This document shows positions 25,106-33,422 of a stretch of 57,843 nt of DNA, one piece after another. How positions within the stretch are numbered: the first letter of the stretch is position 1; every line of letters begins with the position of its first letter. The DNA lies in the NCBI GenBank assembly GCA_026125665.1, contig JAHCKS010000026.1, positions 1 to 57,843 on the forward strand, written 5' to 3'. The notes under the pieces were generated by a model. That model had not been told where the DNA came from and did no database searches. It worked only from the letters and a program-made list of their open reading frames with translations. Source of the DNA: Rubrivivax sp. GTDB lineage: Bacteria > Pseudomonadota > Gammaproteobacteria > Burkholderiales > Burkholderiaceae_C. Both the position numbers and the translations under genes were made by a program.

Positions 25106-26332
25106 TCAGTCGCCGGGCTTGCCGTGCGGACGGCCGGGCGAAGCCCGCGGCAGCCAGTAGCCGAGCTGCACCGCCCCGGCCAGCGCCATGAGCCCCGTCA
25201 CGGCGATCGCGGCGCCGAGCGACAGCGCCGCGGCCACCGCCGAAAGCAGCGCCGGTCCGCAGGCCGCGCCGATGTCCGTCAGCAGCCGCCACACGCCGAG
25301 GAAATGCGCGCGCCCGACCCGTGGCGAGTGGTCGGCGCCGATGGTCATGATGAGCCCCGAGCTGATGCCGTTGCCGATGCCGATGAGGCACGCGGCCACG
25401 AGCAGCGTCGTCGCGCCGGAGGCGAGCGGCGTGAGCAGCAGCGCGACGCCCATCAGCACCATCGACGGCACCGCCACCCACGTGCGCCCCTTGCGGTCCA
25501 TCACCCGGCCGGCCGGGTAGAACAGCAGCATCTCGATGCCGGCGGCGACGCCGAAGATCAGCGAGGCCACCGAGGGCTCGAGCGCCAGGTGGTCGGCCCA
25601 CAGCGGGATGATGGCCTGGCGCGAAGAGCGCACGGCGGCCACCAGCGCCACGCCGAAGCCGAGCGTGAGCAGCACGTGCCGGTGGTCGCGCAGCGTGCCG
25701 AGCCAGGTCGGCGCCGGCGCGGCAGTGCCGGGTGCCGCGCCGCCGGCCGCCTCGTGGCCCTCGACCTGCAGGTCGGGCAGCCGCGCCGCGACCACGGCCG
25801 CGAGCAGCAGCGCGACGACACCCACGCCGTACGCACCGGCGAGGCCGAAGCGCACGATCGCCGCGGCGCCGATGAACGGGCCGACGAACATGCCGATGCG
25901 CATCACGCCGCCGAGCGTGGAGAGCGCCCGCGCCCGGTACTCCACCGGCACCGCCTCGGTGAGGTAGCTCTGCCGCGCCAGGCCGAACACGCCCTGCGCC
26001 ATGCCCACCATCAGGCAGCCGATCGCGAACAGCCACAGGTGTGATGTCCAGGCGCTCATCGCCATCGCCGCGGCGCACCACAGGGCCGCGGCGACGATGG
26101 CCCAGCGCTCGCCGCGGTGCATCGTCAGCATCGATGCGGGGATGTTGCTGATCATCGCGCCGGCGCCGATCAGCATGACGAGCAAGGCCGCCGTCGGCAC
26201 CGAGGCGCCGAGGTCGCGCGCGCTCAGCGCGATGACGGGCAGGATCGCCCCTTCGCCCAGCCCGAACAGCAGCGAGGGGCCGAAGGCGGCGACGGCGATG
26301 CGCCGCAGGCTGAACGCGGAAGGGGGATTCAA
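25106..26332 (-). CDS. MFS transporter
   Basis: 408 residues with 12 predicted membrane segments (for example IAVAAFGPSLLFGLGEGAILP and GVGVVALLLAAVVAARL). The cytoplasmic loop 2-3 holds SMLTMHRGERWAIV, an MFS motif A variant, and RSSRQAIIPLW and VMDRKGRTW repeat it in the second half. The substrate is unknown; small hydrophobic drugs or metabolites are typical. The start is a TTG at 26332 directly after the M20 peptidase stop (26350), so it is probably co-transcribed and coupled with that gene. No ATG suits the N-terminus. Confidence 0.85.
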   Translation of the reverse strand: MNPPSAFSLRRIAVAAFGPSLLFGLGEGAILPVIALSARDLGASVPTAALLVMLIGAGAMISNIPASMLTMHRGERWAIVAAALWCAAAMAMSAWTSHLWLFAIGCLMVGMAQGVFGLARQSYLTEAVPVEYRARALSTLGGVMRIGMFVGPFIGAAAIVRFGLAGAYGVGVVALLLAAVVAARLPDLQVEGHEAAGGAAPGTAAPAPTWLGTLRDHRHVLLTLGFGVALVAAVRSSRQAIIPLWADHLALEPSVASLIFGVAAGIEMLLFYPAGRVMDRKGRTWVAVPSMVLMGVALLLTPLASGATTLLVAACLIGIGNGISSGLIMTIGADHSPRVGRAHFLGVWRLLTDIGAACGPALLSAVAAALSLGAAIAVTGLMALAGAVQLGYWLPRASPGRPHGKPGD

Positions 26333-26349
26333 GCGCGGCGCGCGCCGTC

Positions 26350-27672
26350 TCAGGCGCCGCGTGCGAGCCGCTGCACCCCGCACCAGCGCGCGATGAACAG
26401 CGCCAGCACCGCGGTGACCTGCTGCAGCGAATCGATCGACACCCACTCGTCGATGCCGTGGATGTTGGCGCCGCGCGGGCCGTAGCAGGTGGCGGGGATG
26501 TGGCCGTAGAGGTGGAAGAAGCGCACGTCGGTGGTGGCGGTGGCGGCGCGCGTGGCCACCTCGCGGCCGGTGATGTCGCGGTGCGCCTGCATCAGCGTCC
26601 TCAGCGCCGGCTGCTCGAGGTCCACCTCCAGCCCCTCGGCCTGGAAGCCGTGGTAGCTGACGTCCACCTGCACGCTGAGCCGTGCGGGGTGTCCGGCGTG
26701 CGCGCGGCGCACCAGCGCCTCGACTTCGGCGCGCACGTCGGCCGGCTTCACGCCGGGGTAGAAGCCGAGCCGCAGGTCGACGCGGCAATGCGTGCTCACC
26801 GACGAGCTCCACTCGCCGCCCTCGATGCGCCCGAGGTTGAAGTTGATCGGGTGGTCGTGCGCGCAGTACACCGGGTGGCGGTGCGCCGGCTCGTTCCACT
26901 TCGTTTCCAGCTTGCGCAGCTCGGCCACCAGGTACTGCGCGAACTCGATCGCGCCCGTGCCCGTCTGCGCCACCGCGGCGTGCACCGGCACGCCGTACAC
27001 GTCGAGCGTCAGCCACATCACGCCGAGCTGCGCGCTCAGGATCTCGTCCCACGGCTCGGGGATGATGGCCGCATCCGCCGTGTAGCCGGCCACCAGGCAG
27101 GCCAGCGCGCCGTTGCCGGTGCACTCTTCCTCGATGACGCTTTGCAGCGTGACGCGCGCCGCCGGCTCGTAGTCCAGGCGCTGCAGCACCTGCATCGCCA
27201 TCGTGTAGGCGACGATGCCGGCCTTCATGTCGTTGGCGCCGCGGCCGTGCAGGCGGTCGCCGTCGATCCACGGCTCGAACGGCGGCCGTGTCCACAGCCG
27301 CTCGGCGCCCACCGGCACGACGTCGATGTGGCCGTTGAGGATGAGCGAGCGGCCACGCACGGCATTCGAGCCATCGCGCGGGGGCTTCGGCTCGTGCACG
27401 CCGATGACGTTGCGCCGGCCGTCGTACGAGACGATCGATGGCGAGTACCCCGGGTGATCGCGCAGCTTCGCTTCGTCGACGACGAGCTCGGTGACATCGA
27501 GGCCCAGCGCCTCGAAGCGCCGTTTCATCAGCGCCTGCGCCGAAGCCTCGTTTCCCAGCAGCGACGGCTCGCGCACCAGCGCCTGCAGGAACGCGACGGC
27601 CTCGTCGCGCTGCGCGGCGACGGCGGCGACGATCTCACTTTGTGTGAGCGGGTTGAGCGTGGCGGTGTCCAT
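26350..27672 (-). CDS. M20 family metallopeptidase (ArgE/DapE-type deacylase)
   Basis: 440 residues. The dinuclear zinc site is visible: LILNGHIDVVPVG (His, Asp), GRGANDMKAGI (bridging Asp), VIEEECTGNGALA (general base Glu and Glu ligand), then ATATTDVRFFHL and the C-terminal NIHGIDEWV (His). The dimerisation domain lies between. Members deacylate acetyl-amino acids or cut dipeptides; the exact substrate cannot be told. It heads a two-gene unit with the MFS transporter, which may move its substrate or product. Confidence 0.87.
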   Translation of the reverse strand: MDTATLNPLTQSEIVAAVAAQRDEAVAFLQALVREPSLLGNEASAQALMKRRFEALGLDVTELVVDEAKLRDHPGYSPSIVSYDGRRNVIGVHEPKPPRDGSNAVRGRSLILNGHIDVVPVGAERLWTRPPFEPWIDGDRLHGRGANDMKAGIVAYTMAMQVLQRLDYEPAARVTLQSVIEEECTGNGALACLVAGYTADAAIIPEPWDEILSAQLGVMWLTLDVYGVPVHAAVAQTGTGAIEFAQYLVAELRKLETKWNEPAHRHPVYCAHDHPINFNLGRIEGGEWSSSVSTHCRVDLRLGFYPGVKPADVRAEVEALVRRAHAGHPARLSVQVDVSYHGFQAEGLEVDLEQPALRTLMQAHRDITGREVATRAATATTDVRFFHLYGHIPATCYGPRGANIHGIDEWVSIDSLQQVTAVLALFIARWCGVQRLARGA

Positions 27673-27721
27673 GGCGTGGCCCCTGAGCAGCGTCAGATGC
27701 CGTGCATGGTAAGCCGCGCGT

Positions 27722-28870
27722 TCACGCGACGAACTCCGCTACGCGAACGGCCGGAACCACATCGACATGCGGTGCGAGGCGGTAGGGCTTGCTGCCCGGG
27801 TAGATCACCAGCAGGCGGTCGAGCTCCAGGTCCGAAAGCGCGATCCGCATCGAAGGGGTCAGGCTGGGGGCATCCGCCCGCTTGATCTCGACGCCGACGC
27901 GTTTGCCATGCTTGAACATCAGCAGGTCGAGCTCGGCGCCCTGGTGCGTCGCCCAGAAGTACGCCTCGGAGGGGCGCGCGTGGTGCAGCGCCTGCTCGAC
28001 CATGAAGCCCTCCCAGGAGGCGCCGGATTTCGGGTGGGCCATCACCGCCTCCGGCGAATCCAGCTGCAGCAAGGCATGCAGGATGCCGCTGTCGCGCACA
28101 TAGACCTTGGGCGCCTTGACCTGTCGCTTGCCGAGGTTCTGGTGCCAGGGCGGCAGTTGCCGCACGAGGTAGGCGTCGGTCAGGAAGTCGAGGTACCTGC
28201 GCACCGTGTTCTCGCCGACGCCGAGCGACCGCGCGGGCTCGGCCGCGTTCCAGATCTGCCCGTGGTAGTGGGCGAGCATGCCCCAGAAGCGACGCACCGC
28301 CACGGGCGACGCACCCAGCCCCAGCACGGGCAGATCGCGCTCCACCGTCAGGCGGATGAAGCTCTCACGCCATTGCAGGCTGTCCGGCTCCGTTGCCGCC
28401 AGGAAGGAAAGCGGAAAGCCGCCGCGGCTCCACAGGGCTTCGATGTGCCGCGCGCCGACCTCGGCCAGTGACAGCGGGTCCACCTCGATGATCTCGAGGC
28501 GGCCGGCCAGCGACTCGCCCGACTGCCGCAGCAACGCCGGCGACGCGCTGCCCAGCAGCAGGAACTGCCCGGGCCGGCGCTCCCGGTCGATCAACACGCG
28601 CAGCACGTCGAACAGGTCCGGGCGGCGCTGGACCTCGTCGATCACGACCAGCCCGCGCAGCGCCTCGAGCGCGGTCATCGGTTCGTCCAGGCGCCGCAGG
28701 TCGCGCGGATCTTCCAGGTCGAAGTAGCGGGGCGAGCCGCCGGGCAGGAGCCGCCGCGCGAGCGTGGTCTTGCCGACCTGGCGCGGGCCGATCAGCGCCA
28801 CGGCGCTGCTGCGCGCCAATGCGAGGCGGACACGCTCTTCGAGCGCTGCGCGGCGAAGCTGGGGTGTCAT
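27722..28870 (-). CDS. AAA ATPase with DUF4143 domain
   Basis: 382 residues. The N-terminal AAA_14 ATPase holds IGPRQVGKTTLARRLL (Walker A), GLVVIDEVQRRPDL (Walker B) and LLLGSASPALL (sensor 1). The C-terminal DUF4143 domain holds LGVGENTVRRYLDFLTDAYLVRQLPPW and FMVEQALHH...ELDLLMFKHGKRVGVEIK, a PD-(D/E)xK-like core (E-L-D...E-I-K). The family is scattered among bacteria and archaea, often next to mobile DNA, with no settled function. It stands alone, with a perfect palindrome just upstream. Confidence 0.9.
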   Translation of the reverse strand: MTPQLRRAALEERVRLALARSSAVALIGPRQVGKTTLARRLLPGGSPRYFDLEDPRDLRRLDEPMTALEALRGLVVIDEVQRRPDLFDVLRVLIDRERRPGQFLLLGSASPALLRQSGESLAGRLEIIEVDPLSLAEVGARHIEALWSRGGFPLSFLAATEPDSLQWRESFIRLTVERDLPVLGLGASPVAVRRFWGMLAHYHGQIWNAAEPARSLGVGENTVRRYLDFLTDAYLVRQLPPWHQNLGKRQVKAPKVYVRDSGILHALLQLDSPEAVMAHPKSGASWEGFMVEQALHHARPSEAYFWATHQGAELDLLMFKHGKRVGVEIKRADAPSLTPSMRIALSDLELDRLLVIYPGSKPYRLAPHVDVVPAVRVAEFVA

Positions 28871-28887
28871 CGTGCGCCGAACAGTAT

Positions 28888-28922
28888 CATGAAATTCCTC
28901 CATGACGTGGAGGAATTTCATG
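28888..28922. promoter_or_regulatory. Perfect 15-bp inverted repeat upstream of the DUF4143 gene
   Basis: CATGAAATTCCTCCA (28888-28902) and TGGAGGAATTTCATG (28908-28922) are exact reverse complements separated by TGACG. It sits 17 bp upstream of the ATPase ATG and about 100 bp upstream of the D-aminoacylase, and is more AT-rich than its surroundings. It is a good candidate for a dimeric repressor site; both arms contain AGGA, which could also sequester a ribosome-binding site. Confidence 0.7.
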
Positions 28923-29024
28923 GACGGTGCGGCTCGCCGACCTTGCGCTACCCTCCCGCGCGTAACGCCGTTCCGGCGATGGCGTGGGCGCCATGCGGAG
29001 GCGAACGCGACAGGAGCCCGCCGT

Positions 29025-30554
29025 ATGCCGACAGACCTCGACCTCGTCATCGAAGGCGGCACGGTGATCGACGGCACGAAGGCACCGCGTTTCGACGCCG
29101 ACATCGGCATCGTGGGCACGCGCATCGTCGCCGTCACGCGGCCGGGCGGGCTGGCCAGGCACGCGGCGAAGCGGCGCCTGGCCGCACACGGCCGCATCGT
29201 CGCACCCGGCTTCATCGACGCGCACACGCACGACGACCTGGCGCTGCTGCGCCGCCCGGCGATGGAGTTCAAGGTCTCGCAGGGCGTGACGACGGTGGTC
29301 ACGGGCAACTGCGGCATCAGCCCGGCGCCGCTGGAGGCCGACACGCCGACGCCGCAGCCGATCTCGCTGGCGGTGCACGACGGTGAAGACGATGGCGACG
29401 GCAGGAACGGCGCCGTCGGCCGCGGCCGTTTCCGCGCCTTCGGCGCCTACCTGGATGCGATGCGCGCCGCCCCGGCCGCCGTGAACGTGGCCCCGCTGCT
29501 CGGCCACACGACGCTGCGCGCCCGCTGCGTGGCCGACCTCGGCCGTGCCGCCAACGAGGCCGAGGTGCGCGCGATGCAGGCGCACGTGCGCGAGGCGCTC
29601 GAAGCCGGCGCCATCGGCGTTTCCACCGGCACCTACTACCCGCCGGCCGCGGCCGCCAGCACCGAGGAGATCATCGAGGTGTGCCGGCCCCTCAGCGGCG
29701 ACGGCGGTGACGGCGGCAGCGGCCCCCGCGGCGTCTATGCCACGCACATGCGCGACGAGCAGGACGCGGTGCTGGCTTCCATCGACGAGACGCTGCGCAT
29801 CGGCCGCGAGCTCGGCGTGCCGGTGGTCATCTCGCACCACAAGGTCACGGGGCAGGCGAACTGGGGCCGCAGCACGGAGACGCTGGCGAAGATCGGCGCG
29901 GCGATGCGCCACCAGTGCGTAGCGCTCGACTGCTACCCCTACACGGCCGGCAGCACGATGCTGCACAACGACCCGGTGCGCCTGCAGGGCCGCGTGCTCA
30001 TCGCGCACAGCGAGCCGCACCCCGGCACGGCCGGCCGCGAGCTGGCCGACATCGCCGCCGAGTGGGGCTGCGACAAGATGGAAGCGGTGCGCCGCCTGCA
30101 GCCCGCCTCGGCCATCTACTTCATGATGAGTGAAGCCGACGTGCAGCGCGTCCTGGCCTTCGAGCCGACGATGATCGGCAGCGACGGCATCCCGCTCGGC
30201 CCGCGGCCGCACCCGCGGCTGTGGGGCACCTTCCCGCGCGTGCTGGGGCACTACAGCCGGCAGCTGAACCTCTTTCCGCTGGAGACGGCGGTGTGGAAGA
30301 TGACGGGGCTCACCGCGGGCAACTTCGGGCTCGAGGGGCGAGGGCGCATCGCCGAAGGGGCGTTTGCGGACCTCGTGGTGTTCGATGCCGACGCGGTGCT
30401 CGACACCGCCACGTACGAGGAACCGCAGCGGGCATCGGCCGGCATCGATGCGGTGGTGGTGAACGGGCAGGCGGTGTGGGGCGCGGGAGGCGACACCGGG
30501 GCGCGGCCGGGGCAGGTGCTGCGGCGCGGTGGGTCGCGGATGCAGCGGGGCTGA
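29025..30554 (+). CDS. N-acyl-D-amino-acid deacylase (amidohydrolase family)
   Basis: 509 residues, with ACAGGAG upstream of the ATG at 29025. The amidohydrolase TIM barrel begins with IEGGTVIDGTKAPRF. Metal ligands are in GFIDAHTHDDLALLRRP (H-x-H), VTTVVTGNCGISPAP (with Cys), VVISHHKVTGQANWG and IGSDGIPLGPRPHPR (Asp and His). The pattern FGLEGRGRIAEGAFADLVVFD is the usual end. The product removes acyl groups from D-amino acids, freeing D-amino acid for catabolism. Possible substrate classes are N-acyl-D-Glu/Asp or neutral residues. Cytoplasmic; no signal peptide. Confidence 0.87.
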   Translation: MPTDLDLVIEGGTVIDGTKAPRFDADIGIVGTRIVAVTRPGGLARHAAKRRLAAHGRIVAPGFIDAHTHDDLALLRRPAMEFKVSQGVTTVVTGNCGISPAPLEADTPTPQPISLAVHDGEDDGDGRNGAVGRGRFRAFGAYLDAMRAAPAAVNVAPLLGHTTLRARCVADLGRAANEAEVRAMQAHVREALEAGAIGVSTGTYYPPAAAASTEEIIEVCRPLSGDGGDGGSGPRGVYATHMRDEQDAVLASIDETLRIGRELGVPVVISHHKVTGQANWGRSTETLAKIGAAMRHQCVALDCYPYTAGSTMLHNDPVRLQGRVLIAHSEPHPGTAGRELADIAAEWGCDKMEAVRRLQPASAIYFMMSEADVQRVLAFEPTMIGSDGIPLGPRPHPRLWGTFPRVLGHYSRQLNLFPLETAVWKMTGLTAGNFGLEGRGRIAEGAFADLVVFDADAVLDTATYEEPQRASAGIDAVVVNGQAVWGAGGDTGARPGQVLRRGGSRMQRG

Positions 30555-30736
30555 GGCGACCTTGCGCGTTAGGCCGACTGAGGCGGTTGTGCCTGCGCAC
30601 TTCGCACCGGGTGGCGGCCGTCCAGATCTCGTTGCCGCAAACCTGCCGTTCGGCCACGCCTGGAGGCACGCCCGAAGGGCACCCCTCTCGGCGGCGCAGG
30701 CCACGAGGACGGACGGCGCACGACTGGCGGCTCACA

Positions 30737-30755
30737 TATGGTATCGTGTATGGCA
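30737..30755 (+). promoter_or_regulatory. Direct repeats upstream of the second TA operon
   Basis: TATGGTA (30737-30743) and TATGGCA (30749-30755) are repeated with a 12-base period, about one helical turn, in an AT-rich spot just before the antitoxin start. This is compatible with a -10 region and an RHH operator. It is a short motif, so confidence is limited. Confidence 0.35.
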
Positions 30756-30976
30756 TGGAGAAGACCACTGTCTATGTGCCGCCCGAGGTCAAACGTGCCC
30801 TCGGCCGATTGGCCAGCGCGCGCGGCACCAGCGAGGCAGAGCTGATCCGGGAGGCCTTGCGCAAGATCGTTGCCGAGGCGCCCGCGCCGCGGCCCCGCCT
30901 GCCGCTGATCGAGAGCGGCAAGCCCTTGCTCGCCGAACGCCTGGACGAGTCGCTCGAAGGCTTCGGCAGCCCGTGA
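30755..30976 (+). CDS. Ribbon-helix-helix antitoxin (CopG/VapB-like)
   Basis: 73 residues: MEKTTVYVPPEVKRALGRLA, then ARGTSEAELIREALRKIV is a textbook RHH_1 domain with the DNA-contacting strand TTVYVP. The C-terminal third (PRLPLIESGKPLLAERLDESL) fits toxin binding. The stop overlaps the toxin GTG start (GTGA at 30973-30976), which is typical of TA operons. Confidence 0.9.
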   Translation: MEKTTVYVPPEVKRALGRLASARGTSEAELIREALRKIVAEAPAPRPRLPLIESGKPLLAERLDESLEGFGSP

Positions 30977-31392
30977 TCCTGCTGGACACGAGCGGCCTTC
31001 TCGCCGCGCTGGACGCCAGCCAGCGCCAGCATCCGCCGTGCCGCGCGGCCCTGGAGGCGGCCAAAGGCCCGTTGCTGCTGTCGCCCTTTGTTCTGGCCGA
31101 ACTGGACTATCTCTTGATGCGGCATGTTGGCGCGCATGCACAAGCGGCGCTGCTGGACGAGGTGGTGCGGGGCGCCTACAGGTTGGAGAGTTTCACGGCC
31201 GACGATGTTGAGCGAGCCCGTGACATCATGCGGCGCTACGGCGACTTGCAGATCGGGCTTGCCGATGCCTCGATCGTGGTGCTCGCCGAACGGCACGCAA
31301 CCACGGAGGTCCTGACGCTGGACCTTCGTCACTTCCAGGCACTTCGCGTTGGTGGCCGCAAGCGGTTCCGCATCTACCCCACCGACACCTGA
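30973..31392 (+). CDS. VapC-type PIN-domain toxin
   Basis: 139 residues with a GTG start overlapping the antitoxin stop. The PIN acidic triad is seen in VILLDTSGLLAALDA (Asp5), FVLAELDYLLM (Glu) and IGLADASIVVLAERH (Asp), then LTLDLRHFQAL. Predicted Mg2+-dependent RNase inhibited by the adjacent antitoxin. It is unlike the first PIN toxin in the window (17222) in sequence, so the two loci are independent. Confidence 0.9.
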   Translation: MILLDTSGLLAALDASQRQHPPCRAALEAAKGPLLLSPFVLAELDYLLMRHVGAHAQAALLDEVVRGAYRLESFTADDVERARDIMRRYGDLQIGLADASIVVLAERHATTEVLTLDLRHFQALRVGGRKRFRIYPTDT

Positions 31393-31787
31393 CTCGACGC
31401 GCCGCGCGAGAGGTCCTGAATCCTCCTTGCTGACTGCCGCAGACGGCGGCTCATGGCCGAGAGCGGGCACTCGTGACGAGGGGTTTGTCCACGTCTCGTG
31501 ACCCACCACCCTCCCGCAAGGCCGCGCGCGCATCCGCATCTGACTCGCCGCGGGTGTTCGAGTGGCACGAGCGAAGCGAGTGCAACGAGTTCCGCGGCGG
31601 GACCACGCGGTGCGAGCATCGCAGCGGAGTCGGGGCGCCCAGCGCCCCGACCGCCGACCTAAGCCCCGCCAGCGGCCCGGCGCGCGCGGCCTTGCGGGCG
31701 AAGTCGCATTCGGTCTCGAAACGGCACGCGAGCAGCAGCCACATCTCGTGAGCCTCGCCGCAACGTCGTTCCGCTAAGCTCCCCCGC
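31393..31787. other. Gene-free stretch with palindromes
   Basis: The region contains an imperfect palindrome centred near 31573, with outer arms beginning CGCCGCGG (31546) and ending CCGCGGCG (about 31599), and a perfect hairpin GTCGGGGCGC-CCA-GCGCCCCGAC at 31629-31651. A short plus-strand frame across it reads RVFEWHERSECNEFRGG, which looks like translated repeat rather than a protein. No gene is supported. Confidence 0.5.
31629..31651. terminator. Perfect 10-bp stem hairpin
   Basis: GTCGGGGCGC (31629-31638) pairs with GCGCCCCGAC (31642-31651) over a 3-base loop. It lies 237 bp after the VapC stop and 137 bp before glutaminase. No T-run follows; terminator function is tentative. Confidence 0.4.
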
Positions 31788-32732
31788 ATGCGCACCACCC
31801 CGCACGGCCCACCAACGCCCGACTTCCAGCCCCTGCTGGACGAGATCGCCGCCGCGCTGCGCCCGCAGGCCGGGCAGCAGGGCAAGGTGGCCAGCTACAT
31901 CCCGGCGCTGGCGCGGGTGAACGCGGCGCAGTTCGGCATCGCGCTGCGCACCTGCGAAGGCGCCGAGGCCGCGGCCGGCGACTGCGACACGCCGTTCTCC
32001 ATCCAGAGCGTCTCCAAGCTGTTCTCGCTGACGATGTGCCTGCAGCTCATCGGCGAGGCGCTGTGGCAGCGCGTCGGGCGCGAGCCTTCGGGCAACCCGT
32101 TCAACTCGCTCGTGCAGCTCGAGAGCGAACACGGCCTGCCGCGCAACCCGTTCATCAACGCCGGCGCCATCGCGGTGGCAGACCGGCTGGTCAGCCAGGG
32201 CCGCAGCGCGGGCGACCTGGCCGCGATGCTCTCCGACCTGGCCGGCACCGCCATCGAGATCGACGAGGAGGTGGCCGCGTCCGAGGCGGCCACCGGCTTT
32301 CGCAACCATGCGCTGGCCAACTTCATGAAGAGCTTCGGCAAGATCGACAACGACGTGGCGCCGGTGCTCGAGCTGTACTTCCGCCAGTGCGCGCTGCGCA
32401 TGAACTGCCGGCAGCTGGCGCGCGCCGCGGGTTACCTGTGCCGCGACGGCGGCCACCCGGGCGGCGGTGCCACGCCGGTGCTCACCGAGCGGCAGGCGCG
32501 CCGCGTCAACGCGCTGATGCTCACCTGCGGCACCTACGACATGGCCGGCGAGTTCGCCTTCCTCATCGGCCTGCCGTGCAAGAGCGGCGTGGGCGGCGGC
32601 ATCGTTGCCGTCGTGCCCGACCGGCTGACGCTCAGCGTATGGTCGCCCGCGCTCGATGCCAGCGGCAACTCGTGGCTCGGCATGCGCGCGCTCGAGATGT
32701 TCGTCGCGCGCACGGGGCTGTCGGTGTTCTGA
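31788..32732 (+). CDS. glsA: Glutaminase A (serine-dependent)
   Basis: 314 residues, the standard length of the GlsA family. The beta-lactamase-like active site S-x-x-K is at Ser74-Lys77 (SIQSVSKLF). Other conserved blocks are SGNPFNSLVQLE, NPFINAGAI, GFRNHALANFMKSFG, GGHPGGGATPVL, MLTCGTYDMAGEFAF, GLPCKSGVGGGIVAVVPD. The reaction is L-glutamine to L-glutamate plus ammonia in the cytoplasm. The stop codon is the first base of element copy B. A ~70-bp fragment of its 5' region is duplicated at 34754-34823. Confidence 0.95.
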   Translation: MRTTPHGPPTPDFQPLLDEIAAALRPQAGQQGKVASYIPALARVNAAQFGIALRTCEGAEAAAGDCDTPFSIQSVSKLFSLTMCLQLIGEALWQRVGREPSGNPFNSLVQLESEHGLPRNPFINAGAIAVADRLVSQGRSAGDLAAMLSDLAGTAIEIDEEVAASEAATGFRNHALANFMKSFGKIDNDVAPVLELYFRQCALRMNCRQLARAAGYLCRDGGHPGGGATPVLTERQARRVNALMLTCGTYDMAGEFAFLIGLPCKSGVGGGIVAVVPDRLTLSVWSPALDASGNSWLGMRALEMFVARTGLSVF

Positions 32733-33164
32733 GCATCCCAGGCCCATGACTGCGGCAGGCGTTCGCGAGGAAGCCGTGGGCGGCCCACGATCGCGGCGCG
32801 CCGGGCCGACGCCGTGGGGCCGCTCAGGGCATGGCACCCGAACACACGACGAAGGTCCGAGCGACCGTCACCGCCGCCGCCGCGCCCGGGTGCCATGCCC
32901 TGAGCGGCCCCACGGCATCGGCCCTCGACGTACTTGGGTGGCGCCCGGGCGGGCGGCGACTCGCAGCGCCGTGCCGTTCGAGTTCTCGCGCGCGAAGACC
33001 ACGAGCGCTTCGAGCAAGTCCGAGGTCGTGGGGGGCCGCTCAGGGCTTGGCACCCGACGGCGCGGCTGCCGACCTTGGAGCGCCACCGGCGGTGCGCCGT
33101 GTGTTCGGGTGCCGAGCCCTGAGCGGCCCCCCGCGGCCTCGGACTTGCACGCCGCGATTCCGCA
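32731..33164. repeat. Double-hairpin dispersed element, copy B
   Basis: This matches copy A (22590-23026) along its whole length with the same architecture. Hairpin 1 has arms 32804-32839 and 32888-32923 (35 of 36 paired); hairpin 2 has arms 33018-33055 and 33107-33144 (35 of 38 paired). Some positions differ from copy A in a way that restores pairing (GCTCAGGG against CCCTGAGC), which argues for selection or for recent mechanism-driven copying of paired arms. It lies between glutaminase and a lipase gene, both on the plus strand. The remainder to 33422 shows nothing recognisable. Confidence 0.85.
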
Positions 33165-33422
33165 TGAAGCTGCGCCAGCTGCGCGCCGGCGTCACCGTCG
33201 CTCGCCTGGCGAGGCGCACGCCGCTGGCCTGGTGGCCCCGGCGCCGCCCCCACTCGAAAGGGGGTGCGCGCCAAGGCATGTCCGTATCGGCGCATGCGGG
33301 TCGTTTAAGCCTCCGACGGGCCAGGCCGGCCCGCGCTCGGAGACGGTTCTTGTGCGGCGTTCACCGCACGGGCACGGCCGCGTTCGTGCGCATCCACCAC
33401 CCCTGACGCCAAGGAGCCACCG

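Noticed and set aside
30563-30572. GTTAGGC resembling an integron attC right core
   Set aside because: No matching RYYYAAC partner or hairpin within about 150 bp upstream and no integrase in the window.
31473-31751. A 92-codon plus-strand ORF after the second VapBC
   Set aside because: It translates an imperfect palindrome (FEWHERSECNEF) and has no domain or convincing ribosome-binding site.
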